Shown here piece after piece: positions 19,316 to 29,195 of a stretch of 64,000 bases of DNA. The first letter of the stretch is position 1; each line of letters opens with the position of its first letter. Below the pieces are notes generated by a model. That model saw only the letters and a list, made by a program, of their open reading frames with translations. It ran no database searches and was not told the DNA's origin. The position numbers and the translations under genes were made by a program. Origin of the DNA: AP-15 sp963788085 (lineage in GTDB: Bacteria; Pseudomonadota; Alphaproteobacteria; ATCC43930; CGMCC-115725); the NCBI GenBank assembly GCA_963788085.1, contig CAWBFS010000071.1, forward strand, positions 19,842-83,841. Reading direction: 5' to 3'.

Positions 19316-20103
19316 GTGCCGAAATTCGCCGCCAATCTCAGCTTCATCTTTCAGGAAGTCGGGTTTCTCGACCGCTTCGCCGCCGCCGCCGCCTGCGGCT
19401 TCAAGGCGGTCGAATATCTCTCCCCCTATGAGCATCCGCCCGAGGTCATCGCGGAGCAACTGAAACGCCATGGGCTCGTCCAGGCATTGTTCAACATGCC
19501 GCCCGGTAACTGGGCGGCGGGCGAGCGCGGCACCGCCGCCTTGGCCGGGCGGGAGCAGGAATTCCGCGACGGGGTTGAAACAGGCGCTCGGCTACGCCAA
19601 GGCGACGAACTGCAGGCTGCTGCACGCAATGGCCGGGGTGTTGCCGGCCGGGCAGCGACCGGGTGGAGGCCGAGCGCGTCTATGTCGCGAATTTGCGGCA
19701 TGCGGCCGAGAGGCTGGCGCGCGAAGGCATTACCGTCATCATCGAGCCGATCAACAACCGCGACATCCCGGGCTATTTCCTCAACACGACCACCCAGGCG
19801 ATGTCGGTGATCGAGCGCGTCGGGCACCCGAACCTGAAATTACAGCTCGATCTCTATCATGTGCAGATCATGGAGGGCGATCTCGCCCACCGCATCCGCA
19901 CTCTCGCCGGCCACTACCCGCATGTCCAGATCGCCGGCAACCCCGGTCGGCACGAGCCCGATGTCGGCGAGATCAACTACCCGTTCCTGTTCGACCTTTT
20001 CGACGAGCTCGGCTATTCGGGCTGGATCGGCTGCGAGTACCGGCCCAAGAGCGAGACGCGGGCGGGCCTCGGCTGGGCGAAGCGCTACGGCATCCAGGGC
20101 TGA
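19316..20103 (+). CDS. otnI: 2-oxo-tetronate isomerase (hydroxypyruvate isomerase family), two frameshifts
   Basis: About 262 residues from a GTG (PKFAANLSFIFQEVGFLDRF). Deleting an extra G near 19573 gives FRDGLKQALGYAKATNCRLL; deleting another near 19660 gives the SDRVEAERVYVANLRHAAER continuation. The TIM-barrel metal and catalytic residues are in TVIIEPINNRDIPGYFL (Glu), LQLDLYHVQIMEGD (Asp and His), and the Glu in GCEYRP. OtnI interconverts 2-oxo- and 3-oxo-tetronate, step 2 of the pathway. It is followed after 3 bases by denD and transcribed away from otnK. Hydroxypyruvate isomerase itself is the alternative, disfavoured by context. Confidence 0.86.
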
Positions 20104-20106
20104 GCG

Positions 20107-21072
20107 ATGCGCGTCGTCATTACGGGCGGTTGCGGATTTCTCGGCCAGCGGGTCGCATTGCAGCTGCTCGCGCGGGGTGATGTCGACGAGCTGGTTCTGT
20201 TCGACAACGCGCCTCCGGCCTTGCCTCTGCCGGAGGACAAGCGGCTAAGGGTCGAAACCGGCGATATCGCCGACCGCGAGGCGGTGCAGCGGGCGATCAC
20301 CCCGGGCACGGGTTCGGTTTTCCACCTTGCCGCGGTGGTCAGCGGCCAGGCGGAAGCCGATACCGACCTCGGCTATCGGGTCAATCTCGACGGGACGAGG
20401 GCGGTGCTCGATGCCTGCCGAGCGCTCGCGACCTGCCCACGGGTGGTTTTCGCGAGCTCGCTCGCGGTCTATGGCGGCGCGCTGCCGCCGGCGGTCGGCG
20501 ACGACACCCCGCTGACGCCACAGACCTCATACGGCACGCAGAAGGCGATCGGCGAATTGCTGGTCAACGATTACAGCCGCAAGAGATTTGTCGACGGCCG
20601 CGCCGTCCGGTTGCCGACCGTGGTCGTGCGGCCGGGCCGGCCCAACCGCGCCGCCTCGACCTTCGCGTCATCGATGATCCGGGAGCCACTCGCCGGTCGC
20701 GAGGCGGTCTGTCCGGTATCGCCCGACACGGTCATGGCGCTGGCTTCGCCGCGGCGTATCGTGGCCGGCCTGCTGCACGCCCACGATCTGCCCGCCGACG
20801 CCTTCGGCGCGAGCCGGTCATTGCAGCTCCCGGGCTTCTCCGTGGCGGTCGGCGAGATGGCCGCCGCGGTCCGCCGAGCCGGCGGCGAGGCGGCCTATGC
20901 GCGTATCCGCTGGCAACCCGATCCGCAGATCCAGCAGATCATCTCCGGCTGGCCGCAAGCGCTCCACGCTCCGCGCGCCGAAGCGCTCGGCTTCGCCGCC
21001 GACACCGGCATCGACGAGGTGGTCCAAGCCTTTATCGAGGACGACCTCGAGATGCAGAAGCAGCTCGTTTAG
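20107..21072 (+). CDS. denD: D-erythronate dehydrogenase (extended SDR)
   Basis: 321 residues, intact. The extended-SDR NAD motif is VVITGGCGFLGQRVA (GxxGxxG), catalytic Ser/Tyr/Lys appear in FASSLAVYGG and SYGTQKAIGE (YxxxK). The sequence follows the DenD family that oxidises D-erythronate to 2-oxo-tetronate; neighbours otnI, otnK and otnC complete the route to dihydroxyacetone phosphate. It starts 3 bases after otnI. Its stop overlaps the convergent antiporter gene by 4 bases. Confidence 0.87.
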   Translation: MRVVITGGCGFLGQRVALQLLARGDVDELVLFDNAPPALPLPEDKRLRVETGDIADREAVQRAITPGTGSVFHLAAVVSGQAEADTDLGYRVNLDGTRAVLDACRALATCPRVVFASSLAVYGGALPPAVGDDTPLTPQTSYGTQKAIGELLVNDYSRKRFVDGRAVRLPTVVVRPGRPNRAASTFASSMIREPLAGREAVCPVSPDTVMALASPRRIVAGLLHAHDLPADAFGASRSLQLPGFSVAVGEMAAAVRRAGGEAAYARIRWQPDPQIQQIISGWPQALHAPRAEALGFAADTGIDEVVQAFIEDDLEMQKQLV

Positions 21073-22841
21073 CCGCGTTGCTGACGGAAACGTTGGAGCC
21101 AGAAGCGCCACCGGTGAACCGGCGCTGGTTCGAGTTCGACGCCGACCTGGGTGATCGCGTCCCCTTGCATGTCGCGCACGATGAGTTCCACTGCGCCAAA
21201 GCGCGTCCGGTCTCCGACCGCGGGTGTCCCGCCGAGCCTGCTTGCCAAAAACTCTGCAAGGGTCACAGCGCCGTCGGTGGCCGCTGCCGGATCATAGAGG
21301 TGCGCGATCGCGGCGAGTGCGGTAGTTCCCTCGAAAGCGAACTCGCCGAGCAGCCCGCGATCATCCGCCCGGCTGCGCTCGGGGCGTGGTCCGAACACGC
21401 GATCGAGTAGGGCAAGATCCGCCGGGCGCGCCAGCGCGAGCACGTAGTCGCCGGGAGCGAGCGGCGAGGCAGACGCAGCGCTGCGAGCGATCCCATCCCG
21501 AATCACCACCAGAACGCTCGCTGTCGGCGGGAGCGGCAGCGCCTGCACGGTTTTGGAGGCGGCCCGGCAGCGCGCTTCCACTCGGTAGCCTGCCACCGTG
21601 TTCTCGTCGCCGAGCCGGCCGGGTAGATCGATGTCCAGCCGGGAGGCCTGCTGGAGGGGCGGCACGTCCAGATCGAACATTCGCGCGGCAGCCGCGACTG
21701 TCCAACCCTGGAGGATCAGCGATATCAGAACTACAATGAACGCGACGCCGAAGAACATTGCCGCGTCCGGCAGCCCGGCGAGGACCGGAATTATCGCGAG
21801 GAAGATCGGGACGGCCCCGCGCAGACCGACCCACGAGATGAAGGCTATCTCTGGGCCGGTGTACCGAAAGGGTAGCAAGCATATCGCCACCGCCGCCGGC
21901 CGCGCGACCACCATGAGCACCGCAGCCACGACGAGCGAAGGTCCGAGTATCGAAACCAGGGCGCTCGGCTTGACGAGGAGGCCCAGCATGAGGAAGAGGA
22001 CGATCTGGCTGAGCCAGGCAAAGGCGTCAAACGCTTGATTGATGACCTGAGTGGCACGATGGCGGTGACTGCCCAATATGAGACCCGCCAGATAGGCGGC
22101 TAAAAACCCGCTTGCACCAGCTGTTTGGGCGGCGCCGAAGAGGGCGGTCCCACCGGCAAGCGCCAAAATGGGGTACAACCCTGACGTCGCGTCCAGCCGA
22201 TTGACTAAAGCGAGCAGCAAGTATCCGCCGCCGATGCCGAAGCCAGCCCCACCCACAACCTCTCGGGCCAATAGCGCCACAATGTGAGATACGGGCAAGG
22301 GCGCCGGGGCCACCAGCAGATTGACCAGGAGCACAGCGAGCAAAACCGAGATCGGGTCATTGATGCCGGACTCGATTTCGAGAATGGCGGCGATACGCGC
22401 CCGCAGCTCGAGACGGCGCAGATGCAACAGCGCTGAGACGGCCGCCGCGTCGGTCGGCGCAACAATCGCGCCGATCAGCAATCCCCGAGTCCACGAGGTG
22501 GAGAAAAGTAATGCCGCCGCCGCTCCGACGATTGCGGCCGTGACGATTACGCCGATGGTGGCAAGGGCGAGCGACGGCCACAGCGCCCGTTGGACATCCT
22601 TCGGATCGGTGCGCAGCCCGCCATCGAACAGAATGATGGCGAGAGCGATGCTGCCAATCAGATAGGCGGCGTCAAAGTCGCGAAAGAGGATGCCGCCCGG
22701 TCCCTCTTCCCCCGCGAGGATGCCCAGTCCTAGAAAAACCAGCAGTAAGGGAGCCCCGAAACGCGCCGAGAACACGCCGGCGAAAATGCTCAGCAGCACC
22801 AATGCGCTGCCGAGCAAGATCAAGTGATGGCTGGTTTCCAC
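21069..22841 (-). CDS. nhaP2: NhaP2-type K+/H+ (or Na+/H+) antiporter with RCK-C and CorC-type C-terminus
   Basis: 590 residues, intact. Twelve or so membrane segments (residues 1-400) carry the CPA1 features: FDGGLRTDP, the ion-binding region GAIVAPTDAAAVSALL (TD pair) and ESGINDPISVLL (ND pair). After the membrane part comes a cytosolic domain like TrkA-C/RCK (SPLAPGDYVLALARPADLAL) and a terminal CorC/HlyC-like domain (VTLAEFLASRLGGTPAVGD). This architecture is that of NhaP2/CvrA antiporters, which in several bacteria export K+ in exchange for protons. The kup gene lies upstream on the same strand. Ion preference cannot be read from sequence alone. Confidence 0.88.
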   Translation of the reverse strand: METSHHLILLGSALVLLSIFAGVFSARFGAPLLLVFLGLGILAGEEGPGGILFRDFDAAYLIGSIALAIILFDGGLRTDPKDVQRALWPSLALATIGVIVTAAIVGAAAALLFSTSWTRGLLIGAIVAPTDAAAVSALLHLRRLELRARIAAILEIESGINDPISVLLAVLLVNLLVAPAPLPVSHIVALLAREVVGGAGFGIGGGYLLLALVNRLDATSGLYPILALAGGTALFGAAQTAGASGFLAAYLAGLILGSHRHRATQVINQAFDAFAWLSQIVLFLMLGLLVKPSALVSILGPSLVVAAVLMVVARPAAVAICLLPFRYTGPEIAFISWVGLRGAVPIFLAIIPVLAGLPDAAMFFGVAFIVVLISLILQGWTVAAAARMFDLDVPPLQQASRLDIDLPGRLGDENTVAGYRVEARCRAASKTVQALPLPPTASVLVVIRDGIARSAASASPLAPGDYVLALARPADLALLDRVFGPRPERSRADDRGLLGEFAFEGTTALAAIAHLYDPAAATDGAVTLAEFLASRLGGTPAVGDRTRFGAVELIVRDMQGDAITQVGVELEPAPVHRWRFWLQRFRQQRG

Positions 22842-22977
22842 CGCTTGACCGGTGAGTCAAGTCGGGTGGCATCGCCGGTCCGCACTCCAGTCTGCTTGCC
22901 GGGGGCCATCGGCTTTCTCCTCACATCTCTAGCTGGCTTGGTTAACCTCTCCGCGTGCAGAGTTGCGATGGCGTCGC

Positions 22978-24886
22978 TCAGATCTCGACTTCGAGGCCCA
23001 TCTCGACGACCTGTCCCGTAGGGACGCCGAAATAGGCGGCCGGCAGATTGGCGTTGAGGTGCATCGCCGCGAAGAGCCGTTCCCGCCATACCGCCATCCC
23101 GGGCACCTTGCCGCTCGGGATGACCATGACCCTTCGCGAATAAAAGGTGATCCGGTCCGGGTCGATCCCGCGCAGACTCGGGTCGCGGCAAGCAAGCTTC
23201 AGCCCCTCCATGACATTGGGATGCTCCATGAATCCGAAATGCAAGGTGACCCGGGTAATGCCGGCACCCACCGGCGCGAGCTTGACGCGCTGGTCGGGAT
23301 CGACGCGCGGCGCATCGCTACTGACCGCCGAGACCAGCAACACCCGCTCGTGCAGCACGCGATTGTGCCTGAGGTGATGCGTCAAGGCGAGCGGTATGCC
23401 CGAGCTTCCCGCAGTGAAGATCGCGGCGGCTCCCGGCAGGCGGAGGGGCGGGTTCTCGAGCACCCAGTCGACGAACTCGTCTTCGCGCTGCCGCATCCCG
23501 GAGCGCTGGCGCTCGAGCATCTGGTACCCCGTGCGCCAGGTCAGCATCAGGAACGCGACGACGCACGCCAATAGGAGCGGGAACCAGCCGCCCGCGAGCA
23601 GCTTTGTCGCGTTGGCGGCAACGAAGATAAGTTCGACGACGAGCAGTGATCCGTTGACGGCCGCAACGGCGAGCGGGTTGTAGCCCCATTGCAGGGCCAC
23701 AAGGGCTGCGAGGACCGTGGTGACCGCCATCAGTATCGAGACGGCGATGCCGTAGGCGCCGCCCAGCGCGTCGGAGGAGCCGAAGGTGATGACCGCCCCG
23801 AGCGTGCCGGCGGCGAGCAGCCAGTTGACCATCGGCATGTAGATCTGCCCCTTCTCGTGGCTGGCCGTATGGAGCACCCGCATGCGCGGCAGAAAGCCGA
23901 GCTGGATCGCCTGCTGGGTCAACGAGTACGCGCCGGAGATGATCGCCTGCGAGGCGATGATGGTCGCCACCGTCGCGAACGCCACCATCGGATAATGGAG
24001 CCATCCCGGCGCGAGCAGATAGAACGGATTCTCGATGGCGCTCGGGATCGGCCAGGAGCAGCGCTCCCTGGCCGAAATAATTCAGGACCAGAGCGGGCAA
24101 GACAATCGCGAACCAGCCGAGGCGGACCGGCAAGCGGCCGAAATGGCCCATATCCGCATACATCGCCTCGGCGCCGGTGACCGTGAGAAAGGCGGCGCCG
24201 AGCACGGCAAAACCGATGCCCGGTCCCGCATCGAGCAGGTAGATCAGCGCATGATGCGGGCTCAGTGCGCCCAGGATCTCCGGTGCGCCAATGATCCCGC
24301 GCAGGCCGAGCACGCCGATCGCGAGGAACCAGATCAGCATGACCGGCCCGAAAATGTTGCCGATGAACGCGGTTCCCTTGCGTTGAACCAGGAACAGGCC
24401 AATCAGGATCGCGATGCTGATCGGAACGACGACAGGCGCGAGCTGGGGTGCGTCGAGCTTGAGGCCTTCCACGGCGCTCAGGACCGAGATTGCCGGCGTG
24501 ATGACGCCGTCGCCATAGAGCAGCGCGGCGCCGATCAGCCCGACGATCAGCAGCGAGGCGCGCCAGCTCCCGGCCGGCGCACGCCGGACATCGAGAAGCG
24601 CCAACAGCGCGACGATGCCGCCCTCGCCGCGGTTGTCGGCGCGCATGATCAGGATGGCGTATTTGAACGAGACGATCACGATCAGCGACCAGAGGATCAC
24701 CGATACGATGCCGATGATGGTTTCGGGCGTGATCGCTCCGGCGGCGTCTGCGGCCTGCTTGAATCCATAGAGCGGGCTCGTGCCGATGTCGCCGTAGACG
24801 ATGCCGAGCGCCGCGAGAGTAGCGGTGGCGGGCACTTGCCGTGCTTCAATCCGGGGTAGCACTGCCGCTTGAAGGGTTCTGGCCAT
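22978..24886 (-). CDS. kup: KUP-family potassium uptake protein, one frameshift
   Basis: About 635 residues from the ATG at 24886 (MARTLQAAVLPRIEARQVPA). The KUP signature is GIVYGDIGTSPLYGFKQ (first helix, GDxGTSPLY), with YGDGVITPAISVLSAVEGL and GAEAMYADMGHFG later. About 12 membrane helices precede a C-terminal cytosolic domain ending VVEMGLEVEI. One extra C near 24045 breaks the frame; without it the sequence reads ADPSAIENPFYLLAPGW, exactly as in Kup proteins. It imports K+ with protons. A gap of 136 bases separates it from nhaP2 downstream. Residues before 24886 in the same open frame are not conserved. Confidence 0.9.
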
Positions 24887-25049
24887 TGCTTCGTCCTCCC
24901 CGACCTCCACAAATTTGAGCCGAAACTCTTGCAAAAGGAAACAAGTGCTTATCAAGCGGCGCGCCGATTCCTGCGGTCGCTTTGTAACCGTTCTCGTGCA
25001 ATGATCAGCGGTCTTGCGGAATAGGCCGTCAGCGGCTGGGGAGGCGAGG

Positions 25050-25181
25050 ATGGCCTTCGGCGAGACGGCTATCGAGCTCGGATTGCGGTTTTGGATCCAG
25101 GACGCCCAGAATGGCGTCCATAACATCAAGAACCAGGTCCTATACGAGATCTGGCGATTGTTTCAGCAATGCGCGCGGTGA
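25050..25181 (+). pseudogene. C-terminal fragment of an MscS-family mechanosensitive channel
   Basis: A 43-codon frame reads MAFGETAIELGLRFWIQDAQ and then NGVHNIKNQVLYEIWRLFQQ before a stop. This matches the C-terminal alpha/beta domain of MscS-type channels, where IELELRFWI..PQNG..NVKSEVL..IW..F is conserved, but the pore helices are absent and the usual IPFPQ ending is lost. It is a remnant of a channel gene between kup and the MFS gene, which fits an older ion/osmotic locus here. Confidence 0.68.
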
Positions 25182-25203
25182 TGAGCTCGTTTAGCGGATT
25201 TGG

Positions 25204-26512
25204 CTAATCGCCGGCGGCTTCGAGTGCTCGCGGCACCACCGCCGCGGGTGTCTCGCGTACGCCGATGGCGGCGACAATCGCGGCGAACAGGCCGAATAGG
25301 GCGAGCGCGTATAGCCCGCCGCTAAAGCTGCCGGTGGCATCTCTGAACCAGCCGACGATCGGCGGGCTGGCGCTGCCGCCCAAAATGCCGACCGAGTTGA
25401 CCCAGGCGATGCCGCTCGCCAAGGCCGGCCCCGTCAGGAACACCGCCGGCAGCGGGAACAAATGGGCGTTCGACGCGTAGAGGCCGATCGTGGCGAGCGA
25501 CAGCCCCAGCACCGCCCAGTAGGTGTTGCCGACCAGCCCGGCGATCAGGCATCCCACCGCCATCGTCGTGCAGGAGGCGGTCAGGTTCCATCGCCGCTCG
25601 TTCTTGCGGTCGGCATAGCGGCCCCAAACGATCATCCCGATAGTCCCGAGCAAATAGGGGATCGCGGTGGTAAAGCCGGTCTGCATGTTCGTCAGACCGA
25701 GCTGCTTGATGATCTGCGCGGCAAACACCGCGATCCCGACACTGACGCCGGCTTGGCCGAAATGGATTGCCGCGAGTGCGAGCACGCGTGGGTTGAACAG
25801 GGTCTGGAGCACCGAGATAGAGCGGCCGGTCTCGACGATCCGCCGCTCTTTCTCCATCTCTCCCGCCAGCCATGCACGCTCCTCGGCGTTCAACCAACGC
25901 GCCTGCGCCGGGCGGTCGGTCAGATAGAAAAACGTAGCGATCCCGAAAATCACCGCGGGAGCCGCCTCGCAGAGAAACAGCCACCTCCACCCAGCGATGC
26001 CGAGGAATCCATCGAGCTCTAGAAGGCCGGTCGAAACGGGTGCGCCCAGCCCGATCGATACCGGGATCGCCGCCATGAACCCGGCGACGATGCGAGCGCG
26101 ATGCGAGGGCGGAAACCAGTAAGTGAAATAAAGGATCATGCCGGGAAAGAAGCCCGGCTTCGGCAAGGCCAAGGAGAAAGCGCAGGGTGAAAAAGCTGAC
26201 CGGTCCGCTGATGAACGCAAACGCGCCCGAAACCAGGCCCCAGCTCACCATTATGCGGGCGATCCAGCGCCGCGCGCCGACCCGGTCGAGGATCAGGTTG
26301 CTCGGCACCTCCAAGAGAAAATAGCCCCAAAAGAACGCCCCGGCGCCGAGCCCAAAGATATAGGAGCTCAAGCCGAGATCCTTGTTCATCGTCAGCGCGG
26401 CGAACCCGATATTCACGCGGTCGAGATAGCAGATGAAATAGAGGATGAAACAGAACGGCAATAACCGCAGATAGACCTTCTTCATCGTCTGGCGCTCGAT
26501 TGCCGTCATCAT
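25204..26512 (-). CDS. MFS transporter (ACS / anion:cation symporter type), one frameshift
   Basis: About 436 residues with 12 membrane helices. The N-terminus MKKVYLRLLPFCFILYFICYLDRVNIGFAAL is typical of the ACS branch, with the A-like motif near FGLGAGAFFWGYFLLEVPSN and GARRWIARIMVSWGLVSG. An extra C near 26155 interrupts GLAEAGFFPGMILYFTYWFP; repairing it restores one protein. Members import tartrate, glucarate, hexuronates or phthalates with protons. It is divergent from the SDR and FAH-type genes (135-base gap), so it probably imports the acid sugar or related acid they process; the exact substrate is inference. Confidence 0.86.
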
Positions 26513-26646
26513 GGATCGTTTCCTTCCGGTAATTTTTGGTATCGGCGGATGCGTTCGACGAGGTTTCCGCCCGAGCCTGGCCCGAATTCCCGAACCGCCA
26601 GCTTTGTCAATTTACAGGGATGCGCCGCGCGTGGCAATTTGAGGCC

Positions 26647-27402
26647 ATGGCGGGACGGCTCGCAGGTAAACGCGCGCTGGTGACGGCGGCCGGGCAAGGG
26701 ATCGGCCGCGCGGCGGCGCTGGCTTTTGCCGCCCAGGGGGCGAGCGTGCTGGCGACCGACATCGCCGAGGACAAGCTGGCGCCGCTCGCCGATGCGCTGA
26801 TCGCAACGCGCCATCTCGATGTAACCGATGAAGGGGCGATCGCGGCTCTGGCGGACGAGCTCGGGCCGCTCGACGTGCTGTTCAACTGCGCCGGCTTTGT
26901 CCATCACGGGACGATCCTCGACGTGGCTCCGGTCGAATGGGACGCGTCCTTCGTCCTCAATGTACGCTCGATGTACCTGACGATCCGCGCGTTTCTGCCC
27001 AAGATGGTCGAGCGCGGAACCGGCGCTTCGATCATCAACATGTCGTCCACCGTTTCGTCGATCAAAGGCGCGCCGAACCGCTGCGTTTACGCCGCGACCA
27101 AGGCGGCAGTGATCGGGTTGACCAAATCGGTCGCCGCCGATTTCATCGTGTCGGGCATCCGCTGCAATGCGATCTGCCCGGGCACCATCGCGACCCCCTC
27201 GCTCGAGGACCGCATAGCGGCGCAGGGGGCACATGTGGTAGGCGGCACCGACGCCGTACGGCGCGCCTTTGTCGAGCGCCAACCGTTGGGACGGCTCGGA
27301 ACGGCCGAGGAAGTCGCGGCGCTAGCTGTTTACCTCGCCTCAGATGAATCGGCGTTCACCACCGGCGCGATCCACGTGATCGACGGCGGCTTTACGCTCT
27401 GA
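26647..27402 (+). CDS. SDR family oxidoreductase (2-keto-3-deoxy-fuconate dehydrogenase / DHRS6 type)
   Basis: 251 residues, intact, from the ATG at 26647; the open frame extends upstream without conserved residues. Motifs: AAGQGIGRAAALAFAAQGA (NAD-binding, with LATDI after beta-2), FNCAGFVHHG, INMSSTVSSIKG (Ser) and YAATKAAVIGLTKS (Tyr/Lys). The compact form with the GASVLATDI segment resembles type 2 3-hydroxybutyrate dehydrogenase / 2-keto-3-deoxy-L-fuconate dehydrogenase. The next gene, 19 bases on, is a fumarylacetoacetate hydrolase family enzyme of the diketo-acid type, the same pairing as in the non-phosphorylative L-fucose/L-rhamnose route. That pathway is inferred from the pairing. 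Confidence 0.82.
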   Translation: MAGRLAGKRALVTAAGQGIGRAAALAFAAQGASVLATDIAEDKLAPLADALIATRHLDVTDEGAIAALADELGPLDVLFNCAGFVHHGTILDVAPVEWDASFVLNVRSMYLTIRAFLPKMVERGTGASIINMSSTVSSIKGAPNRCVYAATKAAVIGLTKSVAADFIVSGIRCNAICPGTIATPSLEDRIAAQGAHVVGGTDAVRRAFVERQPLGRLGTAEEVAALAVYLASDESAFTTGAIHVIDGGFTL

Positions 27403-27421
27403 CGCAAAGAGGAGGTTTGCC

Positions 27422-28271
27422 ATGAAGCTTCTTCGCTATGGACCCGCGGGTCAGGAAAAGCCGGGTTTGCTCGACCGCGACGGCAAGATCCGCGATCTTT
27501 CGGGGGCGGTTCGCGACATCGACGGCGAGGCGCTCGCCCCGGCGTCGCTCGACCGGCTGCGACGGCTCGATCCGAGTACCCTGCCGCTGGTGCCCGGCAA
27601 CCCGCGGCTCGGCCCGTGCGTCGCCCGGGTGTCGAAGATCGTCGCGATCGGTCTCAACTACCGTGCGCATGCCGCGGAAACAGGCGCGGCGATCCCGAAG
27701 GAGCCGATCTTTTTTATGAAGGCGACCTCCTCGATCAGCGGGCCCAACGACGACGTGATCATCCCGAAAGGTTCGGAGAAGACCGATTGGGAGGTCGAGC
27801 TAGGCATCGTGATCGGCAGTACCGCCCGCTACATCGCCGTTCATGACGCGCCCAAGCACATCGCCGGCTATTGCATCGTCAACGACGTCTCCGAGCGCGA
27901 ATTTCAGATCGAGCGCGGCGGGCAATGGACCAAGGGCAAGAGCGCCGACACGTTCGCGCCGATAGGTCCTTGGGTCGTTACCGCCGACGAGGTGCCCGAC
28001 CCCGGCAACCTCGCGCTGTGGACCGAGGTCAACGGCAAGCAGGTGCAGAACAGTAACACCTCCGACCTGATCTTCGGGGTCGACCACATCGTCAGCTATG
28101 TCAGCCATTTCATGACGTTGCTGCCCGGCGACATCATCCCGACCGGCACGCCGTCGGGTGTCGGTCTCGGCATGAAGCCGCCGCAATTCCTCAAACCCGG
28201 CGACCGCATGCGGCTGTCGGTCGAGGGTTTGGGCGAGCAAAACCAGCGACTTGGTGGCCTTTACCGGATAG
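27422..28271 (+). CDS. fumarylacetoacetate hydrolase family protein (diketo-acid hydrolase type), late frameshift
   Basis: About 283 residues. The FAH core is clear: VAIGLNYRAHAAETG, FMKATSSISGPND, DWEVELGIVIG (metal Glu pair), and NDVSEREFQIERGGQW followed by KGKSADTFAPIGPW, a version common in ureidoglycolate lyase-like and 2,4-diketo-3-deoxy-L-fuconate hydrolases. One extra T near 28251 distorts the C-terminus; without it the protein ends NQRLVAFTG with a stop at 28269-28271, the normal family ending. As written the frame would run to 28324 with an unrelated tail. It is paired with the SDR gene. Confidence 0.85.
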
Positions 28272-28319
28272 GTCGCCGAGCACCATCACAAGGGCGGCCC
28301 GGTCGATTGAATGGGCGGC

Positions 28320-28348
28320 GCTAGCGTAATGTGAGTGCTAGCGCAATG
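28320..28348. promoter_or_regulatory. direct repeats upstream of the cold-shock gene
   Basis: GCTAGCGTAATG (28320-28331) and GCTAGCGCAATG (28337-28348) are 11 of 12 identical and spaced by 17 bases. A third partial match (ACGCTATGATTTAGCG) follows. They may be tandem regulator sites for the gene starting at 28416; this is inference. Confidence 0.4.
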
Positions 28349-28415
28349 CGGCGCATTTACGCTATGATTTAGCGTTCACGCGTTCACCGCATTCAATTTG
28401 CCGTTTAGAGGACCT

Positions 28416-28943
28416 ATGTACGACCGCCGCCCCGGCTTTTTCCGCGAAGACCTTCCCCCCGGTCGTCGCGTCGAAGCCAAAGTCAAGTGGTTCAACGCCA
28501 GCAAGGGTTTCGGGTTCGTCACCCCGACCGACGGATCCCAGGACGCGTTCCTGCCGATGGCGATCCTGCGTCGCGCCGGCTATGAGGACGTCCATGAAGG
28601 CGCTTCGATCACCTGCGAGGTCAGCGCCGGGGCGAAAGGCCCGCTGGTGACCACCGTCTTGAACGTCGACAACAGCACCGCGGTGGCGCCGCAGAGCGGG
28701 GGCGGCGGCATCGACCGCCGCGGCCCGCGGCCTTCCCAGACTTTGGAGGGCGCGGTGAAATGGTTCGAGCCCGAAAAGGGCTACGGATTCATTTCACCCG
28801 ACGGCGGCGGCAAGGATGTGTTCATCCACATCACTGCCCTGCGCCGCAGCGGCGTCAACGCCCTCGATCCCGGTCAGCGGGTCAGGGTCGAGGCGGTCGA
28901 CGGCAAGAAAGGCCTCGAGGCCGACCGCATCACCTTGATCTGA
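28416..28943 (+). CDS. double cold-shock-domain protein
   Basis: 175 residues from the ATG at 28416, chosen over an in-frame upstream start because AGAGGA lies 6-9 bases before it. Two cold-shock domains: the first (residues 22-90) has VKWFNASKGFGFVTP (RNP1) and DAFLPMAIL (RNP2); the second (110-175) has VKWFEPEKGYGFISP and DVFIHITAL. A Gly-rich linker joins them. The first RNP2 lacks the usual Val-Phe-x-His of nucleic-acid binding, so the domains may differ in affinity. Two-domain Csp proteins are typical of Alphaproteobacteria and act as RNA/single-strand-DNA chaperones. The long 5' region with direct repeats could hold control elements. Confidence 0.9.
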   Translation: MYDRRPGFFREDLPPGRRVEAKVKWFNASKGFGFVTPTDGSQDAFLPMAILRRAGYEDVHEGASITCEVSAGAKGPLVTTVLNVDNSTAVAPQSGGGGIDRRGPRPSQTLEGAVKWFEPEKGYGFISPDGGGKDVFIHITALRRSGVNALDPGQRVRVEAVDGKKGLEADRITLI

Positions 28944-29195
28944 GGGTGTCGGCTCCATCGAGGCGGGACGGGGGCGGCCGCCACCGCAGACGATATTTTG
29001 TGCAACTGTTTTCGGTTGAATCCGTTTCCTGCGAGGACCCGCGGTGCAACCTCATGGCAGCCGCGAAAAAGATTAGGATGCTTCGGCGCCGGTGAAATGC
29101 TACCCCTAGGTTAACGAGGATTGGCCGGACATTCACCCGCGTGAGCCGGAGGCAGTCCGCGCGCCGGCTTTGTCCATAATGACAAGAGCGAGACG

